Shown piece by piece: positions 23,545-32,053 of a stretch of DNA of 64,000 nucleotides. A model generated the notes under the pieces. That model did not search any database and was not told the origin of the DNA. It saw only the letters and a list, made by a program, of their open reading frames with translations. The translations under genes were made by a program, and so were the position numbers. The stretch is from Hydrogenophaga sp. BPS33 (GTDB lineage: Bacteria; Pseudomonadota; Gammaproteobacteria; Burkholderiales; Burkholderiaceae_C). Location of the stretch: assembly GCF_009859475.1 (NCBI RefSeq), contig NZ_CP044549.1, forward strand, positions 3,968,001 through 4,032,000. Reading direction: 5' to 3'. Numbering within the stretch: position 1 is the first letter of the stretch; the number at the start of each line of letters is the position of its first letter.

Positions 23545-26000
23545 CACGGCGCGCCTCGGCGGCCGCGCTCGTGGCCTGGTTCGCCGCCCAGGGTTGGAAA
23601 CCCGCGCCCTTCCAGCAAGAGGTCTGGCGCCACTGGCAACGCGGCACCTCGGGCCTGCTGGTCACGCCCACGGGCAGCGGCAAGACACTGGCCGTGCTCG
23701 GCGGCGCCCTGCTTGATGGCTTGGGCGAAGCCGCCGCGCCAGCGCCGGTCCGGGGCCGCGATACACCACCGCGCCTGCGCCTGCTCTGGGTCACGCCCTT
23801 GCGCGCGCTCGCCACCGACACCGCGCAGGCGTTGCAGGCCGCCATCACCGGCGTGGGCCTGACGTGGACCGTCGCCAAACGCACTGGCGATGCGAGTTCG
23901 CGCGACCGCCGCCTGGCGCGCCGGGGTCAGGCCGAGGTGCTGGTGATCACGCCCGAATCGCTCGCGCTGCTGCTGTCCTATCCCGACAGCGCTGCGCCGT
24001 TCGCGGGCCTGCGCGGCATGGTGGTCGACGAATGGCACGAGCTGCTGGGCAACAAGCGCGGCGTGCTGCTGCAATTGGGCCTGGCGCGCCTGCGTGCGCT
24101 CGCGCCTTCGGCGCCCGTCTGGGGCCTGTCGGCCACGCTGGGCAACCTGGAGGAAGCGCGCGACGTGTTGCTGCCCCACCAGCCCGATGCGCCCATCGTG
24201 CGCAACGCGCCGCGGCGCACGGTGACCCTGCGCACACTGCTGCCCGAAGCGGGCGAGCGCTTTCCCTGGTCGGGCCATCTGGGTTTGTCGCAGCTGGAGC
24301 GCGTGCTGCAGCTGATCGCAGGGGCACGCAGTGCGATCCTCTTCACCAACACGCGTGCGCAGGCCGAGCTGTGGCACCGCGCCCTGTCCTCGGTCTGGCT
24401 CGAAGACCCGGGCACCCTGGCCCTGCACCACGGCTCGCTCGATGTGGGCTTGCGCCAGGCGGCCGAACAAGGTCTGCGCGACGGCAGCGTGCGCTGCGTG
24501 GTGGCCACCTCCAGCCTGGACCTGGGCGTGGACTTTCCCGCCGTGGACCTGGTGTTGCAGGTCGGCAGCCCCAAAGGCATCGCGCGCCTGCTACAGCGCG
24601 CCGGGCGCGCCCACCACCGCCCGGGTGCCCCGGGCCTCATCCACTGCGTGCCCACGCATGCGCTGGAGCTGGCCGAGATCGCCGCGGCACGCCGCGCCAT
24701 CGCGGCCGGCCAGATCGAAACCCGGCCACCGCCACGCCTCTCGTTGGACGTGCTGGCGCAACACTGCGTCACGCTCGCCTTGGGTGCTGGCTTCGAGGCC
24801 GGCCCCCTGCTGGCCGAAGTGCGCGGCACGCATGCCTTCGCCGCGCTGAGCGACGCGCAATGGCAGGCCGTGCTGCAATACATCGAGCGCGGCGGCCAGG
24901 CCCTGGAAAATTACCCCGACTTCCACCGCGTGGTGCGGGACGCCGACGGCATCTACCGCGTGACCGCACGCCGCATCGCCCTGCACCATCGGCTCTCCAT
25001 CGGCACCATCACCGCCGACGGGTCGGTGCAGGTGCGCTTTCTGAGGGGCGCGTCGCTGGGCTCGGTGGAAGAGAGCTTCATCAGCCGGCTGCGCCCGCGC
25101 GACCGCTTCCAGTTCGCCGGCCGCACGCTGGAACTGGTGGCGGTGGAAGACATGACCGCCTATGTGCGCAAGGCCCGCCTTGCCAGCGTGGCCGTGCCGC
25201 GCTGGCAAGGCGGGCGCATGCCGCTGTCGACCGAACTGGGCGCTGCGGTGGAAGCTGCGCTCGATGGTCCGCGCGACAGCCCCGAAATGCGGCGGCTCGC
25301 ACCCTTGCTCGACCTTCAGGCGCGCACCTCGGCGCTGCCCACGCCAGCCACCTTGCTGGTGGAGGCCGTGCACTTGCGGCGGGGCGGCGCACTCTTCGTG
25401 TACCCCTTCGCGGGCCGCACGGTGCACGAAGGCATGGCCGCCTTGTTCGCACTGCGCTGGGGCCGCCGCACGCCCAACACCTTCGTCTATGCCGTCAACG
25501 ACTACGGCTTCGCGTTGACCCACCAGCAGCCCGCGCGCGTGGACGCCGCCCTGCTGGCCGATCTGCTCTCCTCGCACGAACTCATGGACGATCTGCGCGA
25601 AGGCATGAACCTCACCGAGATGGCGCGCCGCCAGTTCCGCGAGATCGCGCGCGTGGCCGGCATGCTCACGCCCACCGTGCCGGGGCGCGCCCAGCGCAGC
25701 CTGCGCCAGGTGCAGGCATCCAGTGGCCTGCTGTTCGACGTGTTGCGGCGCTACGACCCCACGCACGTGTTGCTGGCGCAGGCAGAGCGCGAGGTGTTCG
25801 AGGCGCAGCTCGACATATCGGCCTTGTCCGAGACCTTCGCGCGCTGCGCCGCCCGCCGCATCGATCTGCGCCAACCGGACACGCTCACACCGCTGTCGTT
25901 CCCGCTCTGGGCCGAGATGGTGCGCGGCGAACTCAGCACGGAAGACTGGGCCGCCCGGGTGCGGCGTGCCGCCGAGGAATTGCAGGCACGGCATGGCTGA
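23541..26000 (+). CDS. ligase-associated DEXH-box helicase (Lhr-like)
   Basis: 819 aa. Walker A is VTPTGSGKT with Lys48; motif II is DEWH (163-166) in VVDEWHELLGNKRG; motif III is LSATLGN; motif VI is LLQRAGRAHHRPG. An Lhr-core winged-helix region and a C-terminal extension follow. This is the subfamily found with an ATP-dependent ligase, an exonuclease and PdeM in a DNA damage response locus. Here only PdeM follows (8-base overlap); ligase and exonuclease are absent from the immediate area, although LigD/Ku are 19 kb upstream. It starts with GTG overlapping the GFA stop. Confidence 0.92.
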   Translation: MTRRASAAALVAWFAAQGWKPAPFQQEVWRHWQRGTSGLLVTPTGSGKTLAVLGGALLDGLGEAAAPAPVRGRDTPPRLRLLWVTPLRALATDTAQALQAAITGVGLTWTVAKRTGDASSRDRRLARRGQAEVLVITPESLALLLSYPDSAAPFAGLRGMVVDEWHELLGNKRGVLLQLGLARLRALAPSAPVWGLSATLGNLEEARDVLLPHQPDAPIVRNAPRRTVTLRTLLPEAGERFPWSGHLGLSQLERVLQLIAGARSAILFTNTRAQAELWHRALSSVWLEDPGTLALHHGSLDVGLRQAAEQGLRDGSVRCVVATSSLDLGVDFPAVDLVLQVGSPKGIARLLQRAGRAHHRPGAPGLIHCVPTHALELAEIAAARRAIAAGQIETRPPPRLSLDVLAQHCVTLALGAGFEAGPLLAEVRGTHAFAALSDAQWQAVLQYIERGGQALENYPDFHRVVRDADGIYRVTARRIALHHRLSIGTITADGSVQVRFLRGASLGSVEESFISRLRPRDRFQFAGRTLELVAVEDMTAYVRKARLASVAVPRWQGGRMPLSTELGAAVEAALDGPRDSPEMRRLAPLLDLQARTSALPTPATLLVEAVHLRRGGALFVYPFAGRTVHEGMAALFALRWGRRTPNTFVYAVNDYGFALTHQQPARVDAALLADLLSSHELMDDLREGMNLTEMARRQFREIARVAGMLTPTVPGRAQRSLRQVQASSGLLFDVLRRYDPTHVLLAQAEREVFEAQLDISALSETFARCAARRIDLRQPDTLTPLSFPLWAEMVRGELSTEDWAARVRRAAEELQARHG

Positions 26001-26643
26001 AGCGACACAGGACATCCCACTGGCCGGCGAGACCCTGCGCTTGTACGCCGATCGCGCGCTGTACTGGCCAGCGAAGCGCCGCCTGTTGGTGGCCGACGTC
26101 CACCTCGGCAAGGACGACGCCTTCCGCGCCCGCGGCATCGCCCTGCCCCGAGGCAGCGCGCACGACGACCTGCAACGCCTGAGCACCCTCCTGGAGCGCA
26201 GCGGCGCCACGTCCCTCTGGGTGCTGGGCGATCTGTTGCACGGCCCAGGGGCGAATGCGCGCTGGCCGCACGACTGGGCGCGCTTTCGCGAGCGCCATGG
26301 CGGCGTGGACATGCTGCTCATCGAAGGCAACCACGACCGCGCGGCGGCGGGCGCCGGCCTGGGCATCGCCCGATGCGCGGACGGTCTGACCGACGGTCCC
26401 TTCCTGTTCGCCCATGCGCCGCATCCGTTCACCCCGGACGATAGCGAACGCATCGCGGTTTGCGGCCACCTGCATCCGGTCGTGCGCGTCGCAGGATTTC
26501 GCGCCCGCTTCCCCGCCTTTGCCCTGATCGAGCGCCAGTTCGTGCTGCCGGCGTTCTCGGCATTCACGGGCGGCTGGACGGTGCGCGGCGCGCAGGCACG
26601 TTATGCCTGCATGGGCCCGCACCTGCTGGCCATCGACCGATGA
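25993..26643 (+). CDS. pdeM: ligase-associated DNA damage response phosphoesterase
   Basis: 216 aa calcineurin-like phosphoesterase. Metal motifs are in order: LLVADVHLGKDD, LWVLGDLLHG, IEGNHDRA, and the C-terminal AVCGHLHPVVRVAG. PdeM proteins are Mn-dependent phosphoesterases or nucleases associated with Lhr-type helicases. The ATG at 25993 lies inside the end of the helicase gene, so translation is coupled. There is no signal peptide, consistent with an intracellular DNA-processing role. Confidence 0.9.
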   Translation: MAEATQDIPLAGETLRLYADRALYWPAKRRLLVADVHLGKDDAFRARGIALPRGSAHDDLQRLSTLLERSGATSLWVLGDLLHGPGANARWPHDWARFRERHGGVDMLLIEGNHDRAAAGAGLGIARCADGLTDGPFLFAHAPHPFTPDDSERIAVCGHLHPVVRVAGFRARFPAFALIERQFVLPAFSAFTGGWTVRGAQARYACMGPHLLAIDR

Positions 26644-26700
26644 CGCACGCCTTACCGGTACATTCAGCGCTTCACCCCAATTCAAAAAGGAACCGACGCC

Positions 26701-26994
26701 ATGCCCAAGGCCTACTGGATCGCCACCTACCGATCGATCCGCAACCCCGATGCCCTGGCCGAATACGCCAAGCTGGCCGGCCCCGCCATCCAGGCCGCGG
26801 GTGGGCGCTTCCTGGCCCGTGGCATGCCGGTCCATGTCTACGAGAAGGCCGAACACCAGCGGGCGGTGCTGATCGAATTCGACAGCGTGGCCAAGGCCAC
26901 CGAAGCCCACGACAGTCCGGCCTACCAAGCCGCGCTCAAGGCGCTCGGTGACGGCGCAGAGCGCGACATCCGCATCATCGAATCGGTGGAATAG
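26701..26994 (+). CDS. DUF1330 family protein
   Basis: 97 aa. The DUF1330 ferredoxin-like dimeric barrel is clear: KAYWIATYRSIRNPDALAEY, then AAGGRFLARGM, then RAVLIEFDSVAKATEAHDSP and AYQAALKALGDGAERDIRII. AAAAAGGAACCGACGCC precedes the ATG. Members are small soluble proteins of unknown function. It sits 57 bases after pdeM and 36 before the next gene, with no obvious functional link. Confidence 0.88.
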   Translation: MPKAYWIATYRSIRNPDALAEYAKLAGPAIQAAGGRFLARGMPVHVYEKAEHQRAVLIEFDSVAKATEAHDSPAYQAALKALGDGAERDIRIIESVE

Positions 26995-27030
26995 GCCCCA
27001 CCCCAGCGACGGCCCGTGGGTGCCCTGCTC

Positions 27031-28011
27031 ATGTCATTGCGGTGGCCACTACTCGCCTGCGCGGCGCTCGTCGCGGGCTGTGCCACGCCACGGCCCACCG
27101 ACACCCTGGGCATCGCCTTCGTGCAGGTACCTGCAGGCACATTCCAGATGGGCAGCGAAGAACCCGCGCAAGCCTTGTCCCGGGCCTACCCGACGCTGGA
27201 ACGCCAACGCTTCGAGAGCCTGTCGGACGAGGCGCCGGTGCACCGCGTTCGAATCACGCGGGCCTTCGAAATGAGCCAGCACGAGGTGACGGTGGGACAG
27301 TTCCGCACGTTCCTGCAACGCTCGGGCCACGTGCCGGAATCGATCGCCGACGGCACCGGTGGTTATGGCTACAACCCGGCCTACGACCCCGCCACCAGCG
27401 CGCGCGGCGACGCGTTCGAAGGTCGATCTCCGCACTACTCGTGGCAAGACCCCGGCTTCGCGCAAGGCGACGACCATCCCGTGGTCAACGTCACCTGGAA
27501 CGACGCGGTGGCGCTCACCCGATGGCTGTCGACCCAGGAAGGCCGCGTCTACCGCCTGCCCACGGAAGCGGAGTGGGAGTACGCCTGCCGCGCAGGTGGC
27601 TCGGGCCGATATCAGCACGGCGATGACCCACAGGGGCTGGCAGCCGTGGGCAATACGTTCGACCAGGATGCCGCGGCCCATTGGCCGCGATGGCGCGACC
27701 AGGCACTCTCCGGCCACGATGGCCACGCGTTCACCGCGCCGGTCGGGTCGTACTCCCCCAACGCATTTGGGCTGTTTGACCTGCACGGCAACGTGTGGGA
27801 ATGGGTGTCGGACTGGCATGGTGACGGCTACTACGCGCAGTCGCCCGTGGACGACCCACAAGGACCCAGCGAGGGCCACGTCAAGGTGCGGCGGGGCGGC
27901 TCATGGCACACCTGGCCGCTGTATGCGCGCTGCGCCTTTCGCAACTGGAACACGCCGCAGACGCGTTACACGCTCGTGGGCATCCGCCTGGTGCGCGAGC
28001 TGTCGCCGTGA
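27031..28011 (+). CDS. SUMF1-fold (formylglycine-generating enzyme-like) lipoprotein
   Basis: 326 aa. The start is MSLRWPLLACAALVAGCATP, a lipoprotein signal with the lipobox Cys at residue 17; ATG 27031 is preferred over GTG 27016. The SUMF1 fold is complete: VPAGTFQMGSEEP, SQHEVTVGQFRTFL, NVTWNDAVALTRWLS, RLPTEAEWEYACRAGG, LFDLHGNVWEWVSDW, and VRRGGSWHTWPLYARCAFR. True sulfatase-activating enzymes carry two copper-binding Cys in the last block (RGGSFLCHxSYC); here those positions are Thr and Tyr/Ala. It therefore probably does not activate the sulfatase at 5810. An envelope role is inferred. Confidence 0.87.
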   Translation: MSLRWPLLACAALVAGCATPRPTDTLGIAFVQVPAGTFQMGSEEPAQALSRAYPTLERQRFESLSDEAPVHRVRITRAFEMSQHEVTVGQFRTFLQRSGHVPESIADGTGGYGYNPAYDPATSARGDAFEGRSPHYSWQDPGFAQGDDHPVVNVTWNDAVALTRWLSTQEGRVYRLPTEAEWEYACRAGGSGRYQHGDDPQGLAAVGNTFDQDAAAHWPRWRDQALSGHDGHAFTAPVGSYSPNAFGLFDLHGNVWEWVSDWHGDGYYAQSPVDDPQGPSEGHVKVRRGGSWHTWPLYARCAFRNWNTPQTRYTLVGIRLVRELSP

Positions 28012-28079
28012 GCGAACCCAGGCGCCTCGCGTTTCAGAAGCTGAGCTTGCGGGCGCAGGTAGCACCTTCAGATGTCAAC

Positions 28080-28964
28080 TCAGCGGATCAGGAGCCGGTT
28101 CGTGTACGCGTCGTAGAGATGGCTGTCTGCCACCGTCACAGGTTCGTATCGATAGATCGGTGACGCGGTCATGGTGTAGGTGCAATTGAAGAGCAATCGA
28201 GGGCGCACCGATGGCGGCACGCCCCGATGCACCCCCCACATATTGCCCAGGAAGGCCGTTCCCTTTGGGCCGATGATCGTCTTTACCCTCTCGCGACCGA
28301 ACTGCCGATCGATCTGTTCGTCGGTATATGGCTTCAAACGAAGGCGCCCCATCCTCTTGTGCGATTCGGCGACGAATTGGTGCGGCCCACTGTCGTCGGA
28401 AACATCGGTCAAATAGATGAACATGCGCAAGATTTTCCAGTCCTCCGTGTCCCGGTGGAACTTCTGTACCTCGATATCTGCCTTGCCACCATCGGCAAAC
28501 GACCAACGCAGGCCGACCCCGGAGATCGTGGGGTTGCAGCCCAGGAAGCCCGCGGCGATCTGCAGGATGGCGGGATCGTTCATCGCCTTGAGCAAATGTG
28601 GACAGGCGAGGATGGTCGGCGCGTCGTACACCGCAGACGACACCCCTTTGCTGCTGACGGTGACAGGTTGTCCGTGTGAGCCCAGTGCAACGGGCGCGGT
28701 CTTCAAATAAGCAAGCACGTCGTCCACCTGCTCCGGATTCAGCGGGCTGGTGATCAGCGCGACGCCGGCGTCGCGCAGGGTCCTCAGGACGGACTGCGCC
28801 TCGCCCCCTTCAGCGGCAGCAGCCGCGCCGTGCATGACGGTAACGCACGTGCGAATGGCCGCGATGAAGCCGCTGCGCAGCAACGGATGGGGAAGAAGAC
28901 GCGAGAAGTAGTACGCGCCATAGCGCAAGGCACTCTCACGCTTCAAAGGCCTTATTGGAATCAT
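28080..28964 (-). CDS. phytanoyl-CoA dioxygenase (PhyH) family protein
   Basis: 294 aa. The Fe(II)/2-oxoglutarate site is visible as HRDTED (His170, Asp172) and a distal NMWGVHRGVPPS with the third His, followed by an Arg for 2-oxoglutarate. Start: three ATGs are possible (28991, 28982, 28964); 28964 is chosen because GAAGAGAG lies upstream of it. The gene is less GC-rich and isolated, with a truncated group II intron directly upstream, so horizontal acquisition is likely. Substrate unknown; PhyH proteins hydroxylate lipids, amino acids or natural products. Confidence 0.82.
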   Translation of the reverse strand: MIPIRPLKRESALRYGAYYFSRLLPHPLLRSGFIAAIRTCVTVMHGAAAAAEGGEAQSVLRTLRDAGVALITSPLNPEQVDDVLAYLKTAPVALGSHGQPVTVSSKGVSSAVYDAPTILACPHLLKAMNDPAILQIAAGFLGCNPTISGVGLRWSFADGGKADIEVQKFHRDTEDWKILRMFIYLTDVSDDSGPHQFVAESHKRMGRLRLKPYTDEQIDRQFGRERVKTIIGPKGTAFLGNMWGVHRGVPPSVRPRLLFNCTYTMTASPIYRYEPVTVADSHLYDAYTNRLLIR

Positions 28965-29024
28965 GATGTCTCTCTTCCCCATCATGGCCATGCCACGGTT
29001 CGCCCCAATGTAAGCCCATGGCCC

Positions 29025-29542
29025 TCATCGGGGGGGAGCTTTCTTGCCAGATTCTCGGTGTCGGCGGACCGCTGACCATCGCCTGCGCAGCAGTTCCTCG
29101 GTTTGCTCGATGTCGAGTCCATCCGAGCCGGCTGCGCCTTTGTTGGCCTTGACCCGCTTCCACGCTCGGCCCTTCGTGCTCGCCTTCTGGCCTCATCGGC
29201 CCCGGCTCGCGCTACTACGGCCTCTGCTGACTTCTCACTCCGGCATAGCCGTCGGCCTTTCAGCCGCGAGGCGAGATCTCCCCAGGTGAGAACGCACTCC
29301 TTCGTCGCACAACCGCCGCATCTACGCCACTTCGCCTTGGTCACGAGACCTTCGTGGCTTTTTGCCCACTCGCCCTGCTCGGCAGCGCCTTCTATACGGT
29401 TCTTGTTCATCGGCCCGCAACTTACGCTCCACGCTTCCTTCCCACACTCGGTCACCCTCATGCAGCTGCGCTTCGCTTCACTCGCTGTGACCAGCTCGGG
29501 GCGGGCCTTGCACCCGCAGAAGTGCGCCCATGCTGGGCGCAC
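29025..29542 (-). mobile_element. truncated group II intron with start of its reverse transcriptase
   Basis: On the minus strand the element begins at 29542 with GTGCGCCCAGCATGGGCGCA, a group II 5' end (GUGYG). It continues with the domain I-like GGGTGCAAGGCCCGCC, GGTCACAGCGAGTGAAGCGA and AGTTGCGGGCCGATGAACA. From about 29160 it encodes AWKRVKANKGAAGSDGLDIE, the conserved beginning of intron-encoded reverse transcriptase/maturase, ending after 40 further codons at a stop (29025-29027). Most of the maturase, domains V and VI and the 3' end are missing. The 5' boundary lies directly after the T-run of an intrinsic terminator (29543-29568), the classic target of group IIC introns. Confidence 0.8.
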
Positions 29543-29568
29543 AAAAAAAGAAACCCGCCGAAGCGGGT
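29543..29568 (-). terminator. intrinsic terminator used as group II intron insertion site
   Basis: Minus-strand ACCCGC-TTCG-GCGGGT (6-bp stem, UUCG loop) followed by TTTCTTTTTTT. The intron 5' end follows the last T. It probably ended transcription of the methyltransferase gene, whose stop is 187 bases upstream; that gap holds a second hairpin, GAAGCTC-N7-GAGCTTC, around 29590-29610. Confidence 0.78.
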
Positions 29569-29754
29569 GGAACCTCCAGGTTGGAGGAGAAGCTCGGGAG
29601 GAGAGCTTCGGAGACCTTGGTGTCTGGCCTTGATCGTGTATGACAGTGAAGTCAGTATCGCCAACCACAAGATCTGCCGGTGTCGGACGCGCGCCGCTTG
29701 CCCTGTAGGACAAGGCGAACTCGACGTGCGTCACGCGTGCACGCTCGGACCCGT

Positions 29755-30519
29755 TCAGCGCACCGCCACGATGAACAGTCTGGGAAACGGCAACAAGACA
29801 GTGCCATCGGCCAACGCGGGATACGCCTGCGAGATCGCGGCAAGGTAGCGCTGCAGGTACTCCGCGCGCTCCTCCTCGTTCAAAGGCGCGAGGTAGGGCC
29901 GCAAGGCGGAGGTCTTGAACCACTCCACCACCGCCGGCGCACCACCGCTCAAGGGATGAAAGTAAGTCGTGCGCCACACGTCCAGCGCCTCGCAATGCGG
30001 TTTGAGCAGTTGGACATAGAACGCGGGGTCGTGCCGCGTGGGATGGCGGATCGCGCCAATTTTCGCGGACCAGGGCCCATCCGCGGCAACCTCGCGCGCG
30101 AGGACGTGCGCAGGCTCCTCCAGGTTGTCCGGCGTCTGCACGGCCAGGCTGCCGCCCGGTGTCAGTTGGTGCACCAGGCGCGGGTACAGCGTGGCGTGAT
30201 CGGGCAGCCATTGCAGCGACGCGTTGGCCAGGATCACGTCGAACAAGCCTGCTGTCTGCCAGGTCTCGATGTCGCCCAGTTCGAACGGCACGTGGGGCAG
30301 ACGCTTTCGGGCGGCGGCCAGCATGTCCTCCGAGCTGTCCAGTCCGCTCACCCGTGCCTGTGCAAACCGCGCCGCCAGCACCTCGGTGGAGTTGCCCGGT
30401 CCGCAGCCGAGATCGATCGCGTTGCGCACGTCTTGCGTTGGGATCGCGGCGACGAGGTCGCGCACCGGGCGTGTGCGCTCGCGTTCGAACACCGAGTATT
30501 TGTGGGCAGACCAGTTCAT
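29755..30519 (-). CDS. tam: trans-aconitate 2-methyltransferase
   Basis: 254 aa class I SAM-dependent methyltransferase. Start region MNWSAHKYSVFERERTRPV and motif I AIDLGCGPGNSTEVLA (Gly38-Gly42), then GLDSSEDMLAAARKRLP and FDVILANASLQWLPDH, are typical of Tam. It methylates the carboxyl of trans-aconitate, detoxifying this spontaneous by-product of aconitase. The ATG at 30519 is preceded by GAAAGAGATTTCC; upstream in-frame codons do not resemble the family. It is divergent from the peroxiredoxin gene. Confidence 0.9.
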   Translation of the reverse strand: MNWSAHKYSVFERERTRPVRDLVAAIPTQDVRNAIDLGCGPGNSTEVLAARFAQARVSGLDSSEDMLAAARKRLPHVPFELGDIETWQTAGLFDVILANASLQWLPDHATLYPRLVHQLTPGGSLAVQTPDNLEEPAHVLAREVAADGPWSAKIGAIRHPTRHDPAFYVQLLKPHCEALDVWRTTYFHPLSGGAPAVVEWFKTSALRPYLAPLNEEERAEYLQRYLAAISQAYPALADGTVLLPFPRLFIVAVR

Positions 30520-30661
30520 GGAAATCTCTTTCAGAAGTCGGGCCGAGCGTGTGGAAGAAGGCTGAGCGCCATTGTGCGCACAAAGCGTTTGTCGATCTGA
30601 GCGAAGCACGGGGCCGCGTACGCGCTGCCCACCCGTTGCAGGCCGTCTTATGCAAAGAGCC

Positions 30662-30695
30662 CATAAACAAACTACTTCATAGTTGTTGATTTATG
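30662..30695. promoter_or_regulatory. A/T-rich imperfect palindrome upstream of peroxiredoxin
   Basis: CATAAACAAACTA, five bases, then TAGTTGTTGATTTATG: arms CATAAA/TTTATG and ACTA/TAGT. It lies 41-74 bases before the peroxiredoxin ATG in a GC-rich genome, so it is probably promoter plus operator for an oxidative-stress regulator. The regulator is not identified. Confidence 0.4.
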
Positions 30696-30735
30696 CAGAG
30701 ACCGTCCAGACAATGGCAGATTTGAAGGAGACCCC

Positions 30736-31377
30736 ATGAGCACGCTTCGCCTGGGCGACACCGCGCCCGACTTCACCCAAGACTCCACCGACGGCCCGAT
30801 CCACTTCCACGCATGGGCGGGCGACCACTGGGTGGTGCTGTTCTCGCACCCGGCCGACTTCACGCCGGTTTGCACCACCGAACTCGGCAAGACCGCCGCG
30901 CTGGCCACCGAATTCGCCAAGCGCAATGTCAAACCCATCGCGGTCAGCGTCGACCCGCTGGACTCGCACGGCAAATGGGTGCTCGACATCAACGAAACCC
31001 AGAACGCCACGGTGAACTTCCCCATCCTGGCGGACGCGGACCGCAAGGTGGCCACGCTCTACGACATGATCCACCCCAACGCCTCGGCCACCGCCACGGT
31101 GCGCAGCGTGTTCATCATCGATCCGAAGAAGGTGATCCGCACCACCCTCACCTACCCGGCGAGCACCGGGCGCAACTTCGACGAGATCCTGCGCGTGATC
31201 GACTCGCTGCAACTCACCGACAGCCACAAGGTCGCCACACCGGCCAACTGGAAGGACGGCGACGACGTGGTGATCGTGCCCGCGCTGCAAGACCCGGCCG
31301 AGCTCGCGCAGCGTTTCCCCAAGGGCTACAAGGCTGTGCGGCCGTATCTGCGCATCACGCCGCAGCCCAACCGCTGA
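30736..31377 (+). CDS. 1-Cys peroxiredoxin (Prx6/AhpC-TSA family)
   Basis: 213 aa. The peroxidatic motif is HPADFTPVCTTE with Cys46; the proline and threonine of PxxxTxxC are present. The C-terminal Prx6-specific region (TLTYPASTGRNFDEILRVID, then TPANWKDGDDVVIVPAL) identifies the 1-Cys group. It reduces hydrogen or organic peroxides in the cytoplasm using thioredoxin, glutathione or another thiol. GAAGGAGACCCC precedes the ATG. The small hydrolase gene follows 11 bases later. Confidence 0.95.
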   Translation: MSTLRLGDTAPDFTQDSTDGPIHFHAWAGDHWVVLFSHPADFTPVCTTELGKTAALATEFAKRNVKPIAVSVDPLDSHGKWVLDINETQNATVNFPILADADRKVATLYDMIHPNASATATVRSVFIIDPKKVIRTTLTYPASTGRNFDEILRVIDSLQLTDSHKVATPANWKDGDDVVIVPALQDPAELAQRFPKGYKAVRPYLRITPQPNR

Positions 31378-31388
31378 CGCCGCACGGC

Positions 31389-31943
31389 ATGGCTTCGCCC
31401 ACGGTCATCGTCCTTCCCGGCTGGCGCAACTCCGGCCCTGGCCACTGGCAGACCTTGTGGGCCGACAGCCTGCCCTCGGTGCTGCGGGTCGAGCAGGACG
31501 ACTGGGTCGCACCGGTGCGCCAGGCCTGGGTGTCGCGCTTGAGCGAGACCATCGAGCAGGTGTCCGGCCCGGTGATCGTGGTCGCCCACAGCCTGGGTTG
31601 CATCACCACCACGCACCTGCCCACCGAGCTTGCGCAACGCATCCAGGGGGCCTTGCTGGTGGCGCCGGCCGACCCCGAGCGCCGTGGCGTGCTGGCCGAT
31701 TTCGCGCCTGTGCCTTACCAGCGCCTGCCCTACCGCAGCATCCTGGTGGCCAGCGCCAACGACCCGTACTGCCCGGTGCGCACCGCCGGTGCCTATGCGC
31801 GCGCCTGGGGCAGCGAGTTCGTGCGGCTCAACGATGCCGGGCACATCAATGTCGACTCGGGGCACGGCCACTGGCCGTTGGGGCTGGCGCTGCTGCAGTC
31901 GCTCGGCGCGCAGGTGCCCGCTCCCATCACGGAGCCAGCGTAG
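31389..31943 (+). CDS. RBBP9/YdeN family alpha/beta hydrolase
   Basis: 184 aa. Family signatures: TVIVLPGWRNSGPGHWQTLW at the N-terminus, nucleophile Ser68 in VVAHSLGC, ASANDPYCP with the acid residue, and His in NDAGHINVDSGHGHWP. It is a small serine hydrolase whose substrate is unknown in most bacteria. It is co-directional with the peroxiredoxin gene, 11 bases apart, so probably co-transcribed. Confidence 0.88.
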   Translation: MASPTVIVLPGWRNSGPGHWQTLWADSLPSVLRVEQDDWVAPVRQAWVSRLSETIEQVSGPVIVVAHSLGCITTTHLPTELAQRIQGALLVAPADPERRGVLADFAPVPYQRLPYRSILVASANDPYCPVRTAGAYARAWGSEFVRLNDAGHINVDSGHGHWPLGLALLQSLGAQVPAPITEPA

Positions 31944-32053
31944 TGCGTCGGCTTTATGCCTGAGTCTCATAAGGAAACAAGAACAAAGTCGTTTGGAATC
32001 AGAGGCCCCAAGCCCAGAATTCGATACATCCTGTTTCTGCTTGGAGCTCTCCG

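Noticed and set aside
27031..28011. Annotation as the formylglycine-generating enzyme for the sulfatase at 5810.
   Set aside because: The two catalytic cysteine positions are not cysteine, and the protein is a lipoprotein 20 kb from a cytoplasmic sulfatase.
29570..29754. A possible gene between the terminator and tam (frames with LVVGDTDFTVIHDQGQ).
   Set aside because: No convincing start, ribosome site or family; the segment holds hairpins and reads like untranslated 3' sequence.
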